A DNA stretch of 6,095 nt. Origin: Chitinophagaceae bacterium (GTDB lineage Bacteria > Bacteroidota > Bacteroidia > Chitinophagales > Chitinophagaceae). Below, in pieces: positions 4,598 to 6,095 of the stretch. A program made the translations under genes and the position numbers. Position 1 is the first letter of the stretch. The number at the start of each line of letters is the position of its first letter. The stretch covers positions 1-6,095 of the forward strand of contig CANHUK010000109.1 of NCBI GenBank assembly GCA_947463755.1, written 5' to 3'. The notes under the pieces are model-generated. The model worked only from the letters and a program-made list of their open reading frames with translations, did no database searches and was not told the DNA's origin.

Positions 4598-6095
4598 ATG
4601 TTGAAGACGAATCGAAGAAAAGACCTGCCCTGGTGGTCGGTCGCCTGCATCAGGGGTATTTATCTGGCCCTGGCCCTGTTTGGGTTCACAGCCGTTCAGG
4701 CGCAGCAATTAACGGTCTCCGGTGTCGTAAAGGATGCGGCCGGAAAAGCCATTGAAGGCGTAAGTGTGGGCGTGAAAGGCCAGCCTGCCGGCACACTGAC
4801 CGATGAGCGGGGCAGGTATACGCTCAAGGTGCCCGATGCCAGATCCGTTATTGTATTCTCTTCCATCGGATTTACGGACGTACTGGAGACGGTGGGAAAC
4901 CGGAAGACCCTGAATCCGGTCATGATCCAGGGCAGTTCCAATCTGGAGGATGTGGTGGTCGTGGGTTATGGCACACAAAAGAAACGGGATGTTACGGGTG
5001 CCATCACCTCAGTGAACAGTACCCAGATCACGCAGCGTCAGCCCAAGGATCTGGCGGATGCGTTGCAGGGCCTGGCTCCGGGTCTTCAGATCGCACAGGC
5101 CTCCGGCCGACCCGGTGCGGATGCCTCGATCCGTATCCGCGGCATCGGCACCCTGCAAGGTGGGGCCGATCCGCTCTTTATTGTAGACGGCGCCCAGGGG
5201 GTTGATATATCGGGACTGAATCCCAACGACATCGAATCAGTGGAGATCCTGAAGGATGCGGCCTCTGCCGCCATTTATGGATCCCGGTCCGCCAACGGTG
5301 TCATCATCATCACCACTAAGCGCGGCCGGGAGGCCAAGCCCCTGATCCAGGTCAGGTACATGACCAGCGGAAGTCAGCTGTCGCATAAGATCGAGCAGGC
5401 CAATGCCCAGGAGCGTCGTTTGTATGAATTCAAACGCAGCGGCGGCGGCAACCTGAATGCGGATTCGCTGAATCCTTCATACAATGCCGATAACGATCAC
5501 CAGGACCTGCTCACCCGCACGGGGATCCGTCAACAACTGGATCTGAGCGTCAGTGGCGGCAGCAAAGGGTTGAACTATTACGGTGGTATTGGTTATCTGA
5601 ATGATGAGGGCATTATCCTCAACAGTTATGCCCGTACGTTGCGTGGTCGTTTCAACATGGATTATAAGCCTAACGCTAAATTCTCCGCAGGCAACAATCT
5701 CCAGCTATCCTACACTACCGAGAACCGCATCGATGACGGTGCCACCCTCCAGCAGGCCATACAGCGGCCACCAACCTTCCGGATCTACTACCCCGATGGC
5801 ACGCTGGCACCTGTTCAGGGCGGACGCCGTAACCCGGTCGCCGAGGCGTTGTATCGCAAGAACGAATATGAGATCCTCTCGATGAATCTCTATACTTATG
5901 CGACGATCAATTTCAATAAGGATCTGAGATTCACGACCGATGCCAACATCCGGGCCACGACCCAGGAGAACCTGCGGTTCATCCCCCGGATCCTGAGCAC
6001 AGCCACGCCGGCCGATAACAGCGGGGGCATCACCTCGAGTCTCCGTGGTTACTGGATGGCGCAGGCCTTCTTTAACTACAACAAAAAATTTGGCA
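4598..6095 (+). CDS. SusC/RagA-family TonB-dependent outer-membrane receptor, 3' end cut by window edge
   Basis: An open frame of 499 codons runs off the right edge; SusC-like proteins usually have about 950-1100 residues, so about half is present. A charged N-terminus and hydrophobic core (about 18-33) form a signal peptide with likely cleavage VQA|Q (after residue 35). A carboxypeptidase-regulatory-like beta-sandwich follows at about 38-110 (VSGVVKDAAGKAIEGVSV, TDERGRYTL). LEDVVVVGYGTQKKRDVTGA (116-135) starts the TonB-box/plug region, and SVEILKDAASAAIYGSRSAN (214-233) with GVIIITTKRG is the SusC plug signature. Beta-barrel strands begin after about residue 250. In the family the barrel works with a SusD lipoprotein lid to import oligosaccharides using TonB energy; a susD-like gene is expected just beyond the window. 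There is no STN domain, so anti-sigma signalling is unlikely. It is divergent from the LacI-family gene. Confidence 0.97.
   Translation, partial: MLKTNRRKDLPWWSVACIRGIYLALALFGFTAVQAQQLTVSGVVKDAAGKAIEGVSVGVKGQPAGTLTDERGRYTLKVPDARSVIVFSSIGFTDVLETVGNRKTLNPVMIQGSSNLEDVVVVGYGTQKKRDVTGAITSVNSTQITQRQPKDLADALQGLAPGLQIAQASGRPGADASIRIRGIGTLQGGADPLFIVDGAQGVDISGLNPNDIESVEILKDAASAAIYGSRSANGVIIITTKRGREAKPLIQVRYMTSGSQLSHKIEQANAQERRLYEFKRSGGGNLNADSLNPSYNADNDHQDLLTRTGIRQQLDLSVSGGSKGLNYYGGIGYLNDEGIILNSYARTLRGRFNMDYKPNAKFSAGNNLQLSYTTENRIDDGATLQQAIQRPPTFRIYYPDGTLAPVQGGRRNPVAEALYRKNEYEILSMNLYTYATINFNKDLRFTTDANIRATTQENLRFIPRILSTATPADNSGGITSSLRGYWMAQAFFNYNKKFG

Noticed and set aside
4429..4755. Open frame upstream of and overlapping the SusC-like gene
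   Set aside because: It overlaps the receptor by about 158 bp in another frame, starts without a clear ribosome binding site and has no recognisable motif.
1..6095. Mobile element, CRISPR, tRNA/rRNA, phage or defence system
   Set aside because: No transposase or integrase motifs, no regularly spaced repeat arrays and no structural RNA signature were seen; all coding space fits a glycan-use locus.

Overview
The window reads as chromosomal DNA from a moderately GC-rich member of the Bacteroidota. The evidence is a SusC/RagA-type TonB-dependent outer-membrane receptor, a secreted GH43 glycosidase, a TAnnTTTG promoter motif typical of the phylum, and weak or absent Shine-Dalgarno sequences at most starts. 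The genus cannot be fixed from this sequence. The gene set is part of a polysaccharide utilisation locus (PUL) for a plant-type glycan; xylan, arabinoxylan or a pectic polymer are the natural candidates.

Layout from left to right. Positions 1-1572 (minus strand) hold most of a GH43 beta-xylosidase/alpha-L-arabinofuranosidase-type enzyme with a C-terminal concanavalin-A-like domain; its C-terminus runs off the left edge. Only 39 bp separate it from a divergent plus-strand gene (1612-3147) for a secreted right-handed beta-helix protein of the pectate-lyase superfamily. That gene converges on a minus-strand LacI-family regulator (3173-4213), with 25 bp between the two stop codons. An 18-bp perfect palindrome sits in the last codons of the regulator gene. 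The 384-bp region 4214-4597 carries a tandem TTACCGGTAA operator candidate near the regulator start, a very AT-rich block, and a GC-richer leader of about 200 bp. A SusC-like receptor then starts at 4598 and runs off the right edge after 499 codons.

Likely teamwork (inference): the SusC-like receptor, with a SusD partner expected beyond the right edge, imports oligosaccharides. The beta-helix protein would cut or bind the polymer outside the cell or in the periplasm, and the GH43 enzyme would trim side chains or xylo-oligomers. The LacI-type protein would sense a sugar and control the locus. No hybrid two-component sensor, AraC-type regulator or ECF sigma/anti-sigma pair is visible, and the receptor lacks the N-terminal STN domain used in anti-sigma signalling, so LacI-type control is the only local regulation seen.

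No CRISPR array, tRNA, rRNA, insertion sequence or defence system is visible. The least familiar elements are the beta-helix protein with its conserved His/Trp/Gly-rich motif, the tandem operator, the 18-bp palindrome, and a strong excess of the tetranucleotide GATC across the window.
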